Source: Rhodoblastus sp963748385
GTDB lineage: Bacteria; Pseudomonadota; Alphaproteobacteria; Rhizobiales; Beijerinckiaceae
Assembly: GCA_963748385.1 (NCBI GenBank)
Contig: CAVVIQ010000001.1
Coordinates: forward strand, 124,001-188,000
Length of the DNA: 64,000 nt
Direction of reading: 5' to 3'
The notes under the pieces: generated by a model
What the model saw: the letters and a program-made list of their open reading frames with translations, nothing else
The model's database searches: none
Told to the model about the DNA's origin: nothing
Program-made: the position numbers and the translations under genes
In this document: piece by piece, positions 28,350 to 36,867 of the stretch
Layout: every line of letters begins with the position of its first letter
Position numbering within the stretch: position 1 is the first letter of the stretch

Positions 28350-30002
28350 CTACCGCGAGAATTTCTTGTATTTCAGCCGGTGCGGAATGACGCTGTCCAC
28401 GCCGAGGCGGCGCTTCTTGTCTTCCTCGTAATCGGCGAAATTGCCCTCGAACCATTCGACATGGCTGTCGCCCTCGAAGGCCAGCATGTGGGTGGCGATG
28501 CGGTCCAAGAAAAAACGGTCGTGGCTGATGATCACGGCGCAGCCGGCGTAATCGTTCAGCGCGTCTTCCAGCGCGCGCAGGGTTTCGACGTCGAGATCGT
28601 TGGTCGGCTCGTCGAGCAGCAGGACATTGGCGCCTTTTTTCAGCATTTTGGCGAGATGGACGCGATTGCGCTCGCCCCCCGACAGCATGGCGACCTTTTT
28701 CTGTTGGTCGGCGCCCTTGAAATTGAAGGTCGAGCAATAGCCGCGCGAATTGATCTCGCGTTTGCCGAGATAGATCACGTCATTGCCGCCGGAAATCTCT
28801 TCCCACACGGTCTTCTTGCCGTCGAGCGTGTCGCGCGACTGATCGACATAGCCGAGCTGCACGCTCTCGCCGATCTCGATCTCGCCGGAATCCGGCTGGT
28901 CCTGGCCGGTGATCATGCGGAACAATGTGGTCTTGCCCGCGCCGTTGGGGCCGATCACCCCGACGATGCCGCCCGGCGGCAGCTTGAAGGACAGGTCGTC
29001 GATCAGCAGCTTGTCGCCGAAAGCCTTGGAGAGGTGCTTGAATTCGATGACGTTCTGGCCCAGCCGTTCGGCGACCGGAATGATGATCTGGGCGCTGGTG
29101 GGCGCCTTGTCGTTCTGTTTGGCGACCAGATCCTCATAGCGCTGGATGCGCGCCTTGGACTTGGCCTGGCGCGCCTTGGGGCTCGAGGCGATCCATTCGC
29201 TTTCCGCTTGAATCGCGCGCTGGCGGGCTTCGTCCTCGCGGCCTTCCTGGCCGAGCCGCTTCTGTTTCTGGACCAGCCAGCTCGAATAATTGCCCTCGTA
29301 GGGAATGCCGCGGCCGCGATCGAGTTCGAGAATCCAGCTCGTCACATTGTCGAGGAAGTAACGGTCGTGGGTGACGATCAGGATCGCGCCCGGGTAGCTG
29401 CGCAAATGGCCTTCGAGCCAGTTGACGGTCTCGGCGTCGAGATGGTTGGTCGGCTCGTCGAGCAGCAGCAGCTCGGGCTGCTCCAGCAGCAATTTGCACA
29501 GGGCGACGCGGCGCTTTTCGCCGCCTGACAGCTTGCTGACCGGCCAGTCATCCGGCGGACAGCCGAGCGCGTCCATCGCCTGATCGACCTGGCTGTCGAG
29601 GTCCCACAGGCCCTTGGCCTCGATCTCGTCCTGAAGGCTGGTCATCTCGTCCACCGTCTCGTCCGAATAATTCATGGCGAGTTCGTTGTAACGGTCGAGA
29701 ACGGCCTTTTTCTCCGCGACGCCGAGCATGACATTGCCGCGCACGTCGAGCGACTCGTCGAGTTTCGGCTCCTGCGGCAGATAGCCGACGCGCGCGCCTT
29801 CCGCCGCCCAGGCCTCGCCGGAAAAATCCTTGTCCATCCCGGCCATGATGCGCAAAAGGGTCGATTTGCCCGAGCCGTTGACGCCGAGAACGCCGATTTT
29901 GGCGTCCGGGTAGAAGGAGAGGTGAACGTTGTCGAGAACCTTCTTGCCGCCGGGCCAGGTCTTGGAGAGGCCCTGCATGTGATAGATGAATTGCCGCGCC
30001 AT
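28350..30002 (-). CDS. ettA: Energy-dependent translational throttle protein EttA (ABC-F)
   Basis: EttA is a cytosolic ABC-F ATPase that binds the ribosomal E site and gates the first peptide bond according to the ATP/ADP ratio. The 550-residue protein has two ABC cassettes: Walker A GVNGSGKSTLL (about 40-50) and GPNGAGKTTLF (about 351-361), signatures LSGGEKRR (158-165) and LSGGERNR (440-447), and Walker B LLLLDEPTNHLD and VLLLDEPTNDLD. The linker (KARQAKSKARIQRYEDLV) is the P-site tRNA-interaction region, and the EttA-specific arm in cassette 1 is present. The start is the ATG at 30002 (MARQFIYHMQ); the frame upstream is non-coding and contains a repeat. No signal or membrane span. Confidence 0.95.
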   Translation of the reverse strand: MARQFIYHMQGLSKTWPGGKKVLDNVHLSFYPDAKIGVLGVNGSGKSTLLRIMAGMDKDFSGEAWAAEGARVGYLPQEPKLDESLDVRGNVMLGVAEKKAVLDRYNELAMNYSDETVDEMTSLQDEIEAKGLWDLDSQVDQAMDALGCPPDDWPVSKLSGGEKRRVALCKLLLEQPELLLLDEPTNHLDAETVNWLEGHLRSYPGAILIVTHDRYFLDNVTSWILELDRGRGIPYEGNYSSWLVQKQKRLGQEGREDEARQRAIQAESEWIASSPKARQAKSKARIQRYEDLVAKQNDKAPTSAQIIIPVAERLGQNVIEFKHLSKAFGDKLLIDDLSFKLPPGGIVGVIGPNGAGKTTLFRMITGQDQPDSGEIEIGESVQLGYVDQSRDTLDGKKTVWEEISGGNDVIYLGKREINSRGYCSTFNFKGADQQKKVAMLSGGERNRVHLAKMLKKGANVLLLDEPTNDLDVETLRALEDALNDYAGCAVIISHDRFFLDRIATHMLAFEGDSHVEWFEGNFADYEEDKKRRLGVDSVIPHRLKYKKFSR

Positions 30003-30042
30003 GGGCGAAAAAGCCTTCCCTGTTGAACCGCGCGCCGCCAGA

Positions 30043-30087
30043 GCATGATCCCGAAAAGTGGAGGCCGGCTTTCGGAAAAGATCATGC
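30043..30087. repeat. Rhizobial-type palindromic intergenic element
   Basis: The 45-base segment opens GCATGATCCCGAAAAGTGG and closes TTTCGGAAAAGATCATGC, so its ends are inverted repeats with a G-rich centre. Sequences of this design are dispersed in intergenic DNA of many rhizobial genomes. Here it lies 40 bases upstream of ettA and could fold in the leader transcript. Confidence 0.8.
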
Positions 30088-30282
30088 GCCGACAGGCATC
30101 CCCGCGCGGGCATGTCTGCTGGCGGACTTTTAGAGCAAGGCCACCGAAGAGGAAACGGCTTTTTGCGCCAACGCGGCCTTGGCCGTTCCGCCGCGAAAAA
30201 GATGCCTTTACGACCTATCAAGGCTCCCGATTTACGTTAATGAAGCTAAAATGGCCCACGCGCCCGCATCAGGAGCTTGAAC

Positions 30283-32223
30283 TTGTCCGCAGCCCAGCCT
30301 GAACGTCGCGATCCCGAACATCGTGATCCCGAACATCGTGATCCCGACCGGGCCGCCGTCACGCCCGCCGTTCGGGCCGAGCCGCAATTTTCCCGGGCGA
30401 CGCGCGAGAGCCCGCCGCCCTCCCGTCCCGCCCCGGCGCCCGCCGAAAAACTCCTGTTCGAGGCCGACGCGGCCGCCGCGCCAAACAAGGTCCTATTCGC
30501 GGCGCAGACACAGGAACTGCTCAAACGGCTCGCCGACCTGCTGCGCCGGCCCGACGCCCCGACCCCCTTCGCGATCGGCCTGTTCGCCCCGCCCGGCGGC
30601 GGCAAGAGCAGCGCGCTCAACTGGCTCACCGCCACCCTGACCGCCGCCGACGCGCCGGTCGTCGCCCTGCGCGCCGCCGACCTCGCCGACGCGCCGGAGC
30701 GGGCGCTGGCCGCCGCGCTTTATCGCGCGCTTTCGCCGCGCCATGGCGCGCTCGCCCAGGAGGCGGCGCGGGAGGCCCCCCATTTCGGCGCCGACCCGGG
30801 CGTGATCGCCCGCGCCGCGCGCGACCGCCTCGACGCCAGGCGCCACAAGCTGATCGAGGAAAAGCAGGCGCTGTCCGATTCCGAAATGCGGCGCGCCGCC
30901 CTCAAGGACATATTGCTTTACGAAACGCCGGGAGCCCGCGTCGACATTTACGCGCGGAAGATCCGCAACGCCTTCGAGCCGCGGCTGCGCCGCTTCGGCT
31001 TTTCGGGCGAGCCCCTGGCCACGTTCAAGGATCTTGTGCGCGACCTCAACGGATCGGGCGGTCCCGTCCGCCGCGCGCTGGCCTCTTGGCGCGGCCTCTA
31101 CGCCTTTCAGGGCCAGACGCGCCTGCTGCTGCTGTCCGCCTTGAGTTTCGCCGCCGGCAAGGGCTTCGCCTGGCTCGCCGCGAACAAGCCGGTTGTTCTC
31201 GGCCCGATCGCCAGCGGCGGCTCGTTCGGCGCCCAGACCGCCGATTTCCTGCAAGGCCATCTCGACTGGCTGCCGATGGCCGCGCGATTTTTTGCGCTGA
31301 TCGCCCTGGCTCTGCTCGGCCTCAACGTCTGGCGCGCCCTGTATTTCATGCATCCGCTGATCCACGCGGCCGGCCTGCTCGACCAGGATGTCGCCGACAA
31401 GCGGCGTGAAGTCGAACAGACGCTCGCCCATCAGGCGCGCAATGTCGAAACGCTCGGGAGCGAAGTGGACGCCTTGGCCCGCAGGGTTTACGAGGCGGAG
31501 CGCCGCGCCAACGCCGCCGGCGCCAGCCGCGAGCCGCCGCTGTTTCTTGAAAGTGACGAAGCGTCCCAGAAGCGCGATCATGCGCTGGGCTTCCTCGAAT
31601 CGCTTTCCGACCTGCTTGTTCGCGCAACGATGGCTGGCGCGCCGCGCCGCGTCGTCGTCGCCGTGGATTCCTATGACGGCGCGCCCGCGCCCGCCGCTTT
31701 GTTCCGCCGCGTCCACGACCTGTTGGCGCGTCCCGGCTTTCTTGCCGTTCACGCGCTCGACCCGGCTCTGTTCCATGAAAAAAACGACGACTTCGCCCGC
31801 CGCATTCAATTGCCGTTGTGGCTCGATGGCGGCGGCGACGAAACGATCGCCCTGGCTCCTTTCGACGCGCCGCTGTCGCCATTGGAAATGCGCCTGACCG
31901 GGGCCATGGCGCCGCTTCTCGGCGCCAATCCGCGCGCCCAGAAACGCCTGCGCAATCTGTTCCGTTTCCTGCGCCCGGCCTCCGGCGCGCCCTCGGGCCT
32001 CGCGCCAGCGCTCGCATTGTTCATCGCGGCTGAAATCGGCGGCTCGGCCGAGGAGCGCGCGGCGCTGGCTCAGGCGCTCGACGGAGGGCGCGACGCTTTC
32101 GCCCCCGCCGGTTCGCCGGCCTTGCGGGAGGCTTTCGTCAACGCCGCCGCCATCGGCGGGCCGATCAGCCTTGACGACGCCAGACGGGCGGCGGCGCTCG
32201 CCCGCCGGATTTCGGTCGGATGA
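30283..32223 (+). CDS. KAP-like membrane-inserted P-loop NTPase
   Basis: The protein of about 646 residues has a Walker A (GLFAPPGGGKSSALN, about residues 99-113) and a likely Walker B (VVVAVDSYDG, Asp about 462), separated by a long insertion with two hydrophobic spans (about 280-300 and 332-355) and a coiled-coil-like stretch. That arrangement is typical of KAP P-loop NTPases, but the usual Walker B DDLDR is replaced by DSYDG. The N-terminus contains a five-residue repeat (DPEHR twice, then DPD) from a 15-base DNA repeat, followed by disordered Pro/Arg-rich sequence. AGGAG at 30271-30275 best serves TTG at 30283; TTG at 30277 is too close. It stands alone, converging on the CBS-BON gene. 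Role unknown; some KAP proteins act in membrane signalling or phage defence. Confidence 0.75.
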   Translation: MSAAQPERRDPEHRDPEHRDPDRAAVTPAVRAEPQFSRATRESPPPSRPAPAPAEKLLFEADAAAAPNKVLFAAQTQELLKRLADLLRRPDAPTPFAIGLFAPPGGGKSSALNWLTATLTAADAPVVALRAADLADAPERALAAALYRALSPRHGALAQEAAREAPHFGADPGVIARAARDRLDARRHKLIEEKQALSDSEMRRAALKDILLYETPGARVDIYARKIRNAFEPRLRRFGFSGEPLATFKDLVRDLNGSGGPVRRALASWRGLYAFQGQTRLLLLSALSFAAGKGFAWLAANKPVVLGPIASGGSFGAQTADFLQGHLDWLPMAARFFALIALALLGLNVWRALYFMHPLIHAAGLLDQDVADKRREVEQTLAHQARNVETLGSEVDALARRVYEAERRANAAGASREPPLFLESDEASQKRDHALGFLESLSDLLVRATMAGAPRRVVVAVDSYDGAPAPAALFRRVHDLLARPGFLAVHALDPALFHEKNDDFARRIQLPLWLDGGGDETIALAPFDAPLSPLEMRLTGAMAPLLGANPRAQKRLRNLFRFLRPASGAPSGLAPALALFIAAEIGGSAEERAALAQALDGGRDAFAPAGSPALREAFVNAAAIGGPISLDDARRAAALARRISVG

Positions 32224-32226
32224 GGG

Positions 32227-32949
32227 TCAGAAGCCTCTCGCGTTGTTGACCGACATTCCGGAGAAGGGCTCGATCCAGGTGAGCTGGTCCACCACCTTGG
32301 TCACGCCGGGAGTGTTTTCCGCGGCGATGATCAAGGCGGGGCGCTGCCTTTCGTCGAAAATCTCGCCTTTCAACGTCACCACGCCTTGGTCGACGGTCAC
32401 TTCGAGCGATTTCGGCGAGGCGAATCCCTGAGTTTTGAGCTCCGCCATCAGCTTGTCGAGAATCGCCTCGTCGCTGACCTCGCCGGCGGCCGCTGCTTTC
32501 TTGGGGGCGAGGGTGGTGGCCAGGGCCCGCACCAGATCGGAGCGGCTGATGATGCCGACGAGCTGGCCGCCGCTCATCACCGGCACACGTTTGATCCTGC
32601 GCCGCTCCATCAGATCGACGACCTCGTTGAGCGAGGCCGAGGCGTCCACGGTGATGAGGTCGCGGGTCATCAGCTCGCCGACCTTGCGGGCGTGGCTCAT
32701 CACGTAGGATTCCGCGGTTTCGCCCGGGCCGAGCAGGAATTCGATCCAGCGCGGCTTGCGTTTGGTGGTGCCGAGTTCGGCGCGATGGAGAAAATCGGCT
32801 TCGCTGATCAGACCGACCAGCCGCCCGTCGGCGTCGACGACGGGCAAGCCCGAAATATGCGACGACAGCATCAGCTCCACGGCCTCCGCGATCGTGGCCT
32901 CCGGACCGATCGACTTGACCGGGCTGACCATGATTTCCGACGCTAACAT
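32227..32949 (-). CDS. CBS-pair protein with C-terminal BON domain
   Basis: The 240-residue soluble protein has two CBS motifs (IMVSPVKSIGPEATIAEAVE with HISGLPVVDADGRLVG, and LMTRDLITVDASASLNEVVD with RIKRVPVMSGGQLVG), a linker, and a BON domain (DEAILDKLMAELKTQG, VTVDQGVVTLKGEIFDERQR, then NTPGVTKVVDQL). CBS pairs sense adenosyl nucleotides; BON domains usually bind phospholipid or associate with membranes. Such proteins are common in Hyphomicrobiales and are believed to respond to energy state or stress, but no partner is indicated. It is divergent from the TetR operon, and its stop is only 3 bases from the stop of the convergent P-loop NTPase gene. Confidence 0.9.
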   Translation of the reverse strand: MLASEIMVSPVKSIGPEATIAEAVELMLSSHISGLPVVDADGRLVGLISEADFLHRAELGTTKRKPRWIEFLLGPGETAESYVMSHARKVGELMTRDLITVDASASLNEVVDLMERRRIKRVPVMSGGQLVGIISRSDLVRALATTLAPKKAAAAGEVSDEAILDKLMAELKTQGFASPKSLEVTVDQGVVTLKGEIFDERQRPALIIAAENTPGVTKVVDQLTWIEPFSGMSVNNARGF

Positions 32950-33103
32950 TATCGCCTCCCGATTTTTCCCCCGCCGCCGCTCCCTTGTCGGAGGGGCGCG
33001 CGAAGCCTTTCAGGGCGTCAACCTAACTGAAATATAACTTAGGCCCAATCCGCGGCCAAACCTTGACGCCGATCAAGGCCGTGATAATTGTTATCTGATT
33101 TTA

Positions 33104-33117
33104 TGACTGATCAGTCA
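33104..33117. promoter_or_regulatory. TetR operator candidate
   Basis: TGACTGATCAGTCA is a perfect 14-base palindrome, followed directly by GTCAT so that ATGACTGATCAGTCAGTCAT forms an extended, partly repeated site. It lies 22 bases before the TetR ATG, in the shared intergenic region with the CBS-BON gene, and is the likely binding site for autoregulation of the efflux operon. Confidence 0.75.
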
Positions 33118-33139
33118 GTCATGAATTCGGGCGACAGCC

Positions 33140-33763
33140 ATGGGACGACAGGCCCGAACTTCGGCCGAACGTGAAAGCCGCATGCGCGCGATCCGCGCGG
33201 CGGCGCTGGATCTTTTCGCCGCCAAAGGCTTTTCCGCAGCGCGTCTCGACGATGTCGCCGCCGCCGCCGGCGTCGCCAAGGGCACGATCTATCTCTACTT
33301 TTCGTCCAAGCAGGACCTGCTCGAAGCCATCGTCGCCGATACGATCGGCGCGACCCTGGGCCAGGTCGAACAGGCGGTCGCCGCCTCCCCCGCCCCGGCG
33401 AGCGAAACCTTGCGGCTGATGGGACGGGCGATGGCCATGGGCGTGCAGGACCCCGACCGCCGGCGCGTTCTGCATCTGGTGTTGTCCGAGGGCGCGCGTT
33501 TTCCCGCGATCGCCGATTTTTACCATCGCGAGATCATTTCGCGTGGGCTTCGCCTGATTCGCGCCATAATCGCCAAGGGCCTGGCCAGCGGCGAATTCGC
33601 GTCTGACGAACCGGCGCGCTTTCCCCAGCTGTTCATCGCCCCCGCCCTCGTCGCCGCGATCTGGAGCGTGGTTTTCGCGCGGATCGAGCCGCTCGACATC
33701 CAGGCGATGATGGAGGCGCACGTCGAACTTCTGCTGCGCGCCCTGACGCGGAGGCCCGAATGA
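33140..33763 (+). CDS. TetR-family transcriptional regulator of an efflux operon
   Basis: The 207-residue protein has the TetR N-terminal helix-turn-helix (IRAAALDLFAAKGFSAARLD, then VAAAAGVAKGTIYLYFSSKQ with the signature YLYFSSKQDLLEA) and a C-terminal ligand domain resembling the TetR_C group that controls YbhGFSR-type efflux (LVLSEGARFPAIADFYHREI). It is the first gene of an operon with an HlyD adaptor, an ABC ATPase and an ABC-2 permease, and its stop overlaps the hlyD ATG (ATGA). It very probably represses the operon through the palindrome at 33104-33117 until a toxic ligand binds. Confidence 0.92.
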   Translation: MGRQARTSAERESRMRAIRAAALDLFAAKGFSAARLDDVAAAAGVAKGTIYLYFSSKQDLLEAIVADTIGATLGQVEQAVAASPAPASETLRLMGRAMAMGVQDPDRRRVLHLVLSEGARFPAIADFYHREIISRGLRLIRAIIAKGLASGEFASDEPARFPQLFIAPALVAAIWSVVFARIEPLDIQAMMEAHVELLLRALTRRPE

Positions 33764-34752
33764 AAAACCTGCGCAAGCTGGTCGTCGCCGCAGTCGTTCT
33801 GCTCGTGATCGGATGGGCCGCCAGCAAGATCTTCGCGCCGACCAGGCCGCAGGACGTTTTTTCCGGCTATGTCGAGGGCGACCTCGTGCAGATCGGCCCG
33901 GTGGAAGGCGAAAGGCTCGCCAAGCTCAATGTCGAGCCGGGCGATGAGGTCGCCAGCGGCGCGCTCCTCTTCACCATGGCGACCCCCATTCTCGACGAAG
34001 AGCGCGCCGAGGGCGAAGCGAAGGTCGCGCAGGCCAGGGCCAATCTGAAAAATCTTCAGGAGGCGCTGCAACGGCCCGAACAGATCGCGGTGCTGCAAGC
34101 CGCCGTCGAATCCGCCAAGGCGGCGCTGGTGCTGTCGCAGACCGAATATGACCGGCAGGCCTATCTCCTGCCCCGAGGCGCGGCCACGGTGGCCGCCCGC
34201 GACCAGGCCAAATTCGCGCTCGACCGAGACAAGGCGAACCTCGCCCAGGCCGAGCGTCAGGTCGAGGCCGGGCTGATCCCCTCGCGCAGCCAAGAAATCT
34301 CCGCCGCCGGCGCCGCCATCACCCAGGCCCAGGCCGAACTCGACCAGATCGACGTGCGCATCGCCCGCCAGACCGTTCATGCGCCGGCGAATGGAATCGT
34401 CCAGGACGTCTTTTTCTGGCCGGGCGAGATCGTCGCCGCCGGCCAGCCGATTCTCGCCTTGCTGCCGCCGGAAAACCGCAAGATCCGCTTCTTTGTCCCC
34501 GAGCCGCAGCTCTCCCGCTTCGCTCTGGGCGCGAAAGCAGCGGTATCCTGCGACAATTGCCGTCCCGGCCTTCAGGCCCGCGTGATCTATATTTCGCAGC
34601 AGGCGGAATATACCCCGCCGGTGATCTTCTCGCTTCAGGAGCGCGGCAAGCTGGTGTTCCGGGTCGACGCGCGACTCGACGATCCATCCGTCCTGCTGCC
34701 GCTCGGTCTGCCGATCGAGGCGCGGCTCCTGCCTGCGGAGGCGGCGAAATGA
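33760..34752 (+). CDS. HlyD-family periplasmic adaptor of ABC efflux system
   Basis: The 330-residue protein has one N-terminal membrane anchor (LVVAAVVLLVIGWAASKIF), a lipoyl/barrel-sandwich hybrid domain (YVEGDLVQIGPVEGERLAKL, PGDEVASGALLF and its second half HAPANGIVQDVFFWPGEIV), a long alpha-hairpin of about 130 residues (KVAQARANLKNLQEAL to ITQAQAELDQIDVRIARQ) and a beta-barrel. It is the membrane-fusion subunit that would connect the ABC pump to an outer-membrane channel such as TolC. Closest in design to YbhG. A four-base overlap couples it to the TetR gene, and its stop overlaps the ATG of the ATPase gene. Confidence 0.92.
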   Translation: MKNLRKLVVAAVVLLVIGWAASKIFAPTRPQDVFSGYVEGDLVQIGPVEGERLAKLNVEPGDEVASGALLFTMATPILDEERAEGEAKVAQARANLKNLQEALQRPEQIAVLQAAVESAKAALVLSQTEYDRQAYLLPRGAATVAARDQAKFALDRDKANLAQAERQVEAGLIPSRSQEISAAGAAITQAQAELDQIDVRIARQTVHAPANGIVQDVFFWPGEIVAAGQPILALLPPENRKIRFFVPEPQLSRFALGAKAAVSCDNCRPGLQARVIYISQQAEYTPPVIFSLQERGKLVFRVDARLDDPSVLLPLGLPIEARLLPAEAAK

Positions 34753-35676
34753 ACGCCGCCGACATCGTCATCGACGTCGAAGGGCCTGAGCAAGAGTTTC
34801 GACGGCAAACTGGTCGTCGACAATCTGTCGATGCAGGTGCGGCGCGGGCGCATCCACGGCTTTCTCGGCCCCAATGGCAGCGGCAAGACCACCACCATCC
34901 GCATGTTGTGCGGCCTGCTGACCCCGGACAAGGGCAGGGGCTTCTGCCTCGGCTTCGACATTCTCACCCAGCAGACCGAGATCAAGCGCCGCACCGGCTA
35001 TATGACCCAGGCGTTCTCGCTTTATTCGGACCTCACGATCCGCGAGAATCTCGAATTCATCGGCCGCATCTACGGGCTCGACGACCCGTCCGCGCGAGCG
35101 CGCGAGGCGATCGACCAGCTCGGCCTGACCGGCCGCGCCGACCAACTCGCCGGCCAATTGTCCGGCGGCTGGAAGCAGCGCCTGGCGCTCGGCGCCTGCA
35201 TCATGCCGCGCCCGCAACTGCTGCTGCTCGACGAGCCGACCGCCGGCGTCGACCCCAAAGCGCGGCGTGATTTCTGGGACGAAATTCACCAACTCGCCCA
35301 CGAGGGCCTGACCGTGCTGGTCTCGACCCATTACATGGACGAGGCCGAGCGCTGCCACGAGATCGCCTATATCGCCTATGGCCATCTGCTGGCGCAGGGC
35401 ACGACGGCCGAAATCATCGCGCAATCCCATCTCTCGACCTATGTCGTCTCCGGCGCCGACCTCGGCGGTCTCGCCGAAACGCTGAAACGGACCGCCGGCG
35501 TCGACATGGTCGCGCCCTTCGGCGCGAAATTGCATGTCGCGAGCCGAGACCCGGCCGCTCTCGATCGCGTCGCCGGGCAATTCGCCACGCCGGGAATTTC
35601 CTGGGAGCGCGACGCGCCCAATCTCGAGGATGTGTTCATCGACCTGATGAGCCGGGCGCAGAGCAATTATCCATGA
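34749..35676 (+). CDS. ABC transporter ATPase, apparent +1 frameshift near the 5' end
   Basis: The ATP-binding subunit (YbhF/CcmA-like) has Walker A GFLGPNGSGKTTTIR, Q-loop MTQAFSLY, signature LSGGWKQRLALG, Walker B LLLLDEPTAGVDP and the H-loop VLVSTHYMDEAE, and ends NLEDVFIDLMSRAQ. The natural start is the ATG at 34749, overlapping the hlyD stop (ATGA). From it the frame reads MNAADIVIDVEG and then goes wrong at GGG (34782-34784). Removing one G restores VEGLSKSFDGKLVVDNLSM into the downstream frame, the usual first strands of an ABC domain. Without correction the first in-frame ATG is at 34831 and the first strand is lost. A sequencing error in the G-run is the simplest explanation. It powers export with the permease encoded next. 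Confidence 0.88.
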
Positions 35677-36860
35677 GCGCCACCTCGCCCAGCCGCCAAA
35701 ACGTGAAAGGATCCCAACGCCTTGATCGTCTGCGCGCGTCGCTGGGGCGGCTTTACGCGGTTTTCGTCAAGGAACTGATCCAGTTGCGCCGCGACCGGCT
35801 GACCTTCGCGACCATGATCGCGATCCCGGTCATGCAGCTGATCCTGTTCGGTTTCGCCATCAATTCCGACCCGAAACATCTGCCGACCGCCGTGCTGGAC
35901 AATGACCACAGCGCTTATTCGCGGCTGTTCATCACCTCGCTCAAGGAAACCGATTATTTCGACATCCGCTATTCGCTGTCCGGCCCCGAGCAGATCGACC
36001 CCTTGATCCTGTCCGGCGCGGTGAATTTCGCTGTCGAAATCCCGCAGAATTTCGCCCGCGATCTGGCGCGGGGCGAAAACCCGGCCATTCTCGTCGTCGC
36101 CGACGCCGCCGACCCGACTGCGGTCAACGGCGCCTCGATCGCCTTGGCCGGCATGGCGGCGCAGGTTTTCAATCGCGAATTGCTGGGACCTTTGCAAAAT
36201 CTGTCCGCGAAGCCGGCGCCCTACGAGGTGCGCCTGCAAAAGCGCTACAATCCGGCCGGCGAGACGCGGCTCAATATCGTGCCCGGACTCGTCGGCACCA
36301 TCCTGACCCTCACCATGCTGATCTTCACCGCGCTTTCGGTCACCCGCGAGATCGAGCGCAACACCATGGAATCCCTGCTCGCCATGCCGATCAATCCGGT
36401 CGAGATCATGCTCGGCAAGATTTTGCCCTATGCGGCGGTCGGCTTTTTCCAGATGACGCTGATCGCCGGCGCGGCGCGTTTCATTTTCGACGTGCCGGTG
36501 GTCGGCAATCTCGGGACTTTCGTCGTCCTGACCATGCTTTTCATCGTGGCCAATCTCTCGGTCGGCTATACTTTCTCGACGATCGCCAAGAATCAGCTCC
36601 AGGCCATGCAGATGAGCTTCTTCTTTTTCCTGCCGAGCATTCTGCTGTCGGGCTTCATGTTCCCCTTCCGCGGCATGCCGGACTGGGCGCAGGACATAGG
36701 TTCGATTCTGCCGCTCACCCATTACCTGCGCATCGTCCGCGGGGTGATGCTGAAAGGGGCCGGTTTCGCCGACCTCGCCGCCGACGCGGGAGCTCTCGCC
36801 GCCTTCACCCTGGCGGCGATGGCCGTGGCGGTGCTGCGGTTCAGGCAGACGCTCGATTGA
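35673..36860 (+). CDS. ABC-2 type efflux permease
   Basis: The 395-residue ABC-2 permease has an amphipathic N-terminus with KELIQLRRDRLTFATMIAIP, a first span (VMQLILFGFAI), a large periplasmic domain of about 150 residues and five C-terminal spans including VPGLVGTILTLTMLIFTALS, REIERNTMESLLAMPINPVE (coupling helix) and FFFFLPSILLSGFMFPFRGM. This resembles YbhS/YbhR or YhhJ. Only one permease is encoded, whereas YbhFSR has two, so it would act as a homodimer. Its ATG overlaps the ATPase stop (ATGA), completing the TetR-HlyD-ATPase-permease operon. The substrate is unknown; related pumps export cationic drugs. Confidence 0.92.
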   Translation: MSATSPSRQNVKGSQRLDRLRASLGRLYAVFVKELIQLRRDRLTFATMIAIPVMQLILFGFAINSDPKHLPTAVLDNDHSAYSRLFITSLKETDYFDIRYSLSGPEQIDPLILSGAVNFAVEIPQNFARDLARGENPAILVVADAADPTAVNGASIALAGMAAQVFNRELLGPLQNLSAKPAPYEVRLQKRYNPAGETRLNIVPGLVGTILTLTMLIFTALSVTREIERNTMESLLAMPINPVEIMLGKILPYAAVGFFQMTLIAGAARFIFDVPVVGNLGTFVVLTMLFIVANLSVGYTFSTIAKNQLQAMQMSFFFFLPSILLSGFMFPFRGMPDWAQDIGSILPLTHYLRIVRGVMLKGAGFADLAADAGALAAFTLAAMAVAVLRFRQTLD

Positions 36861-36867
36861 GGTTTCG

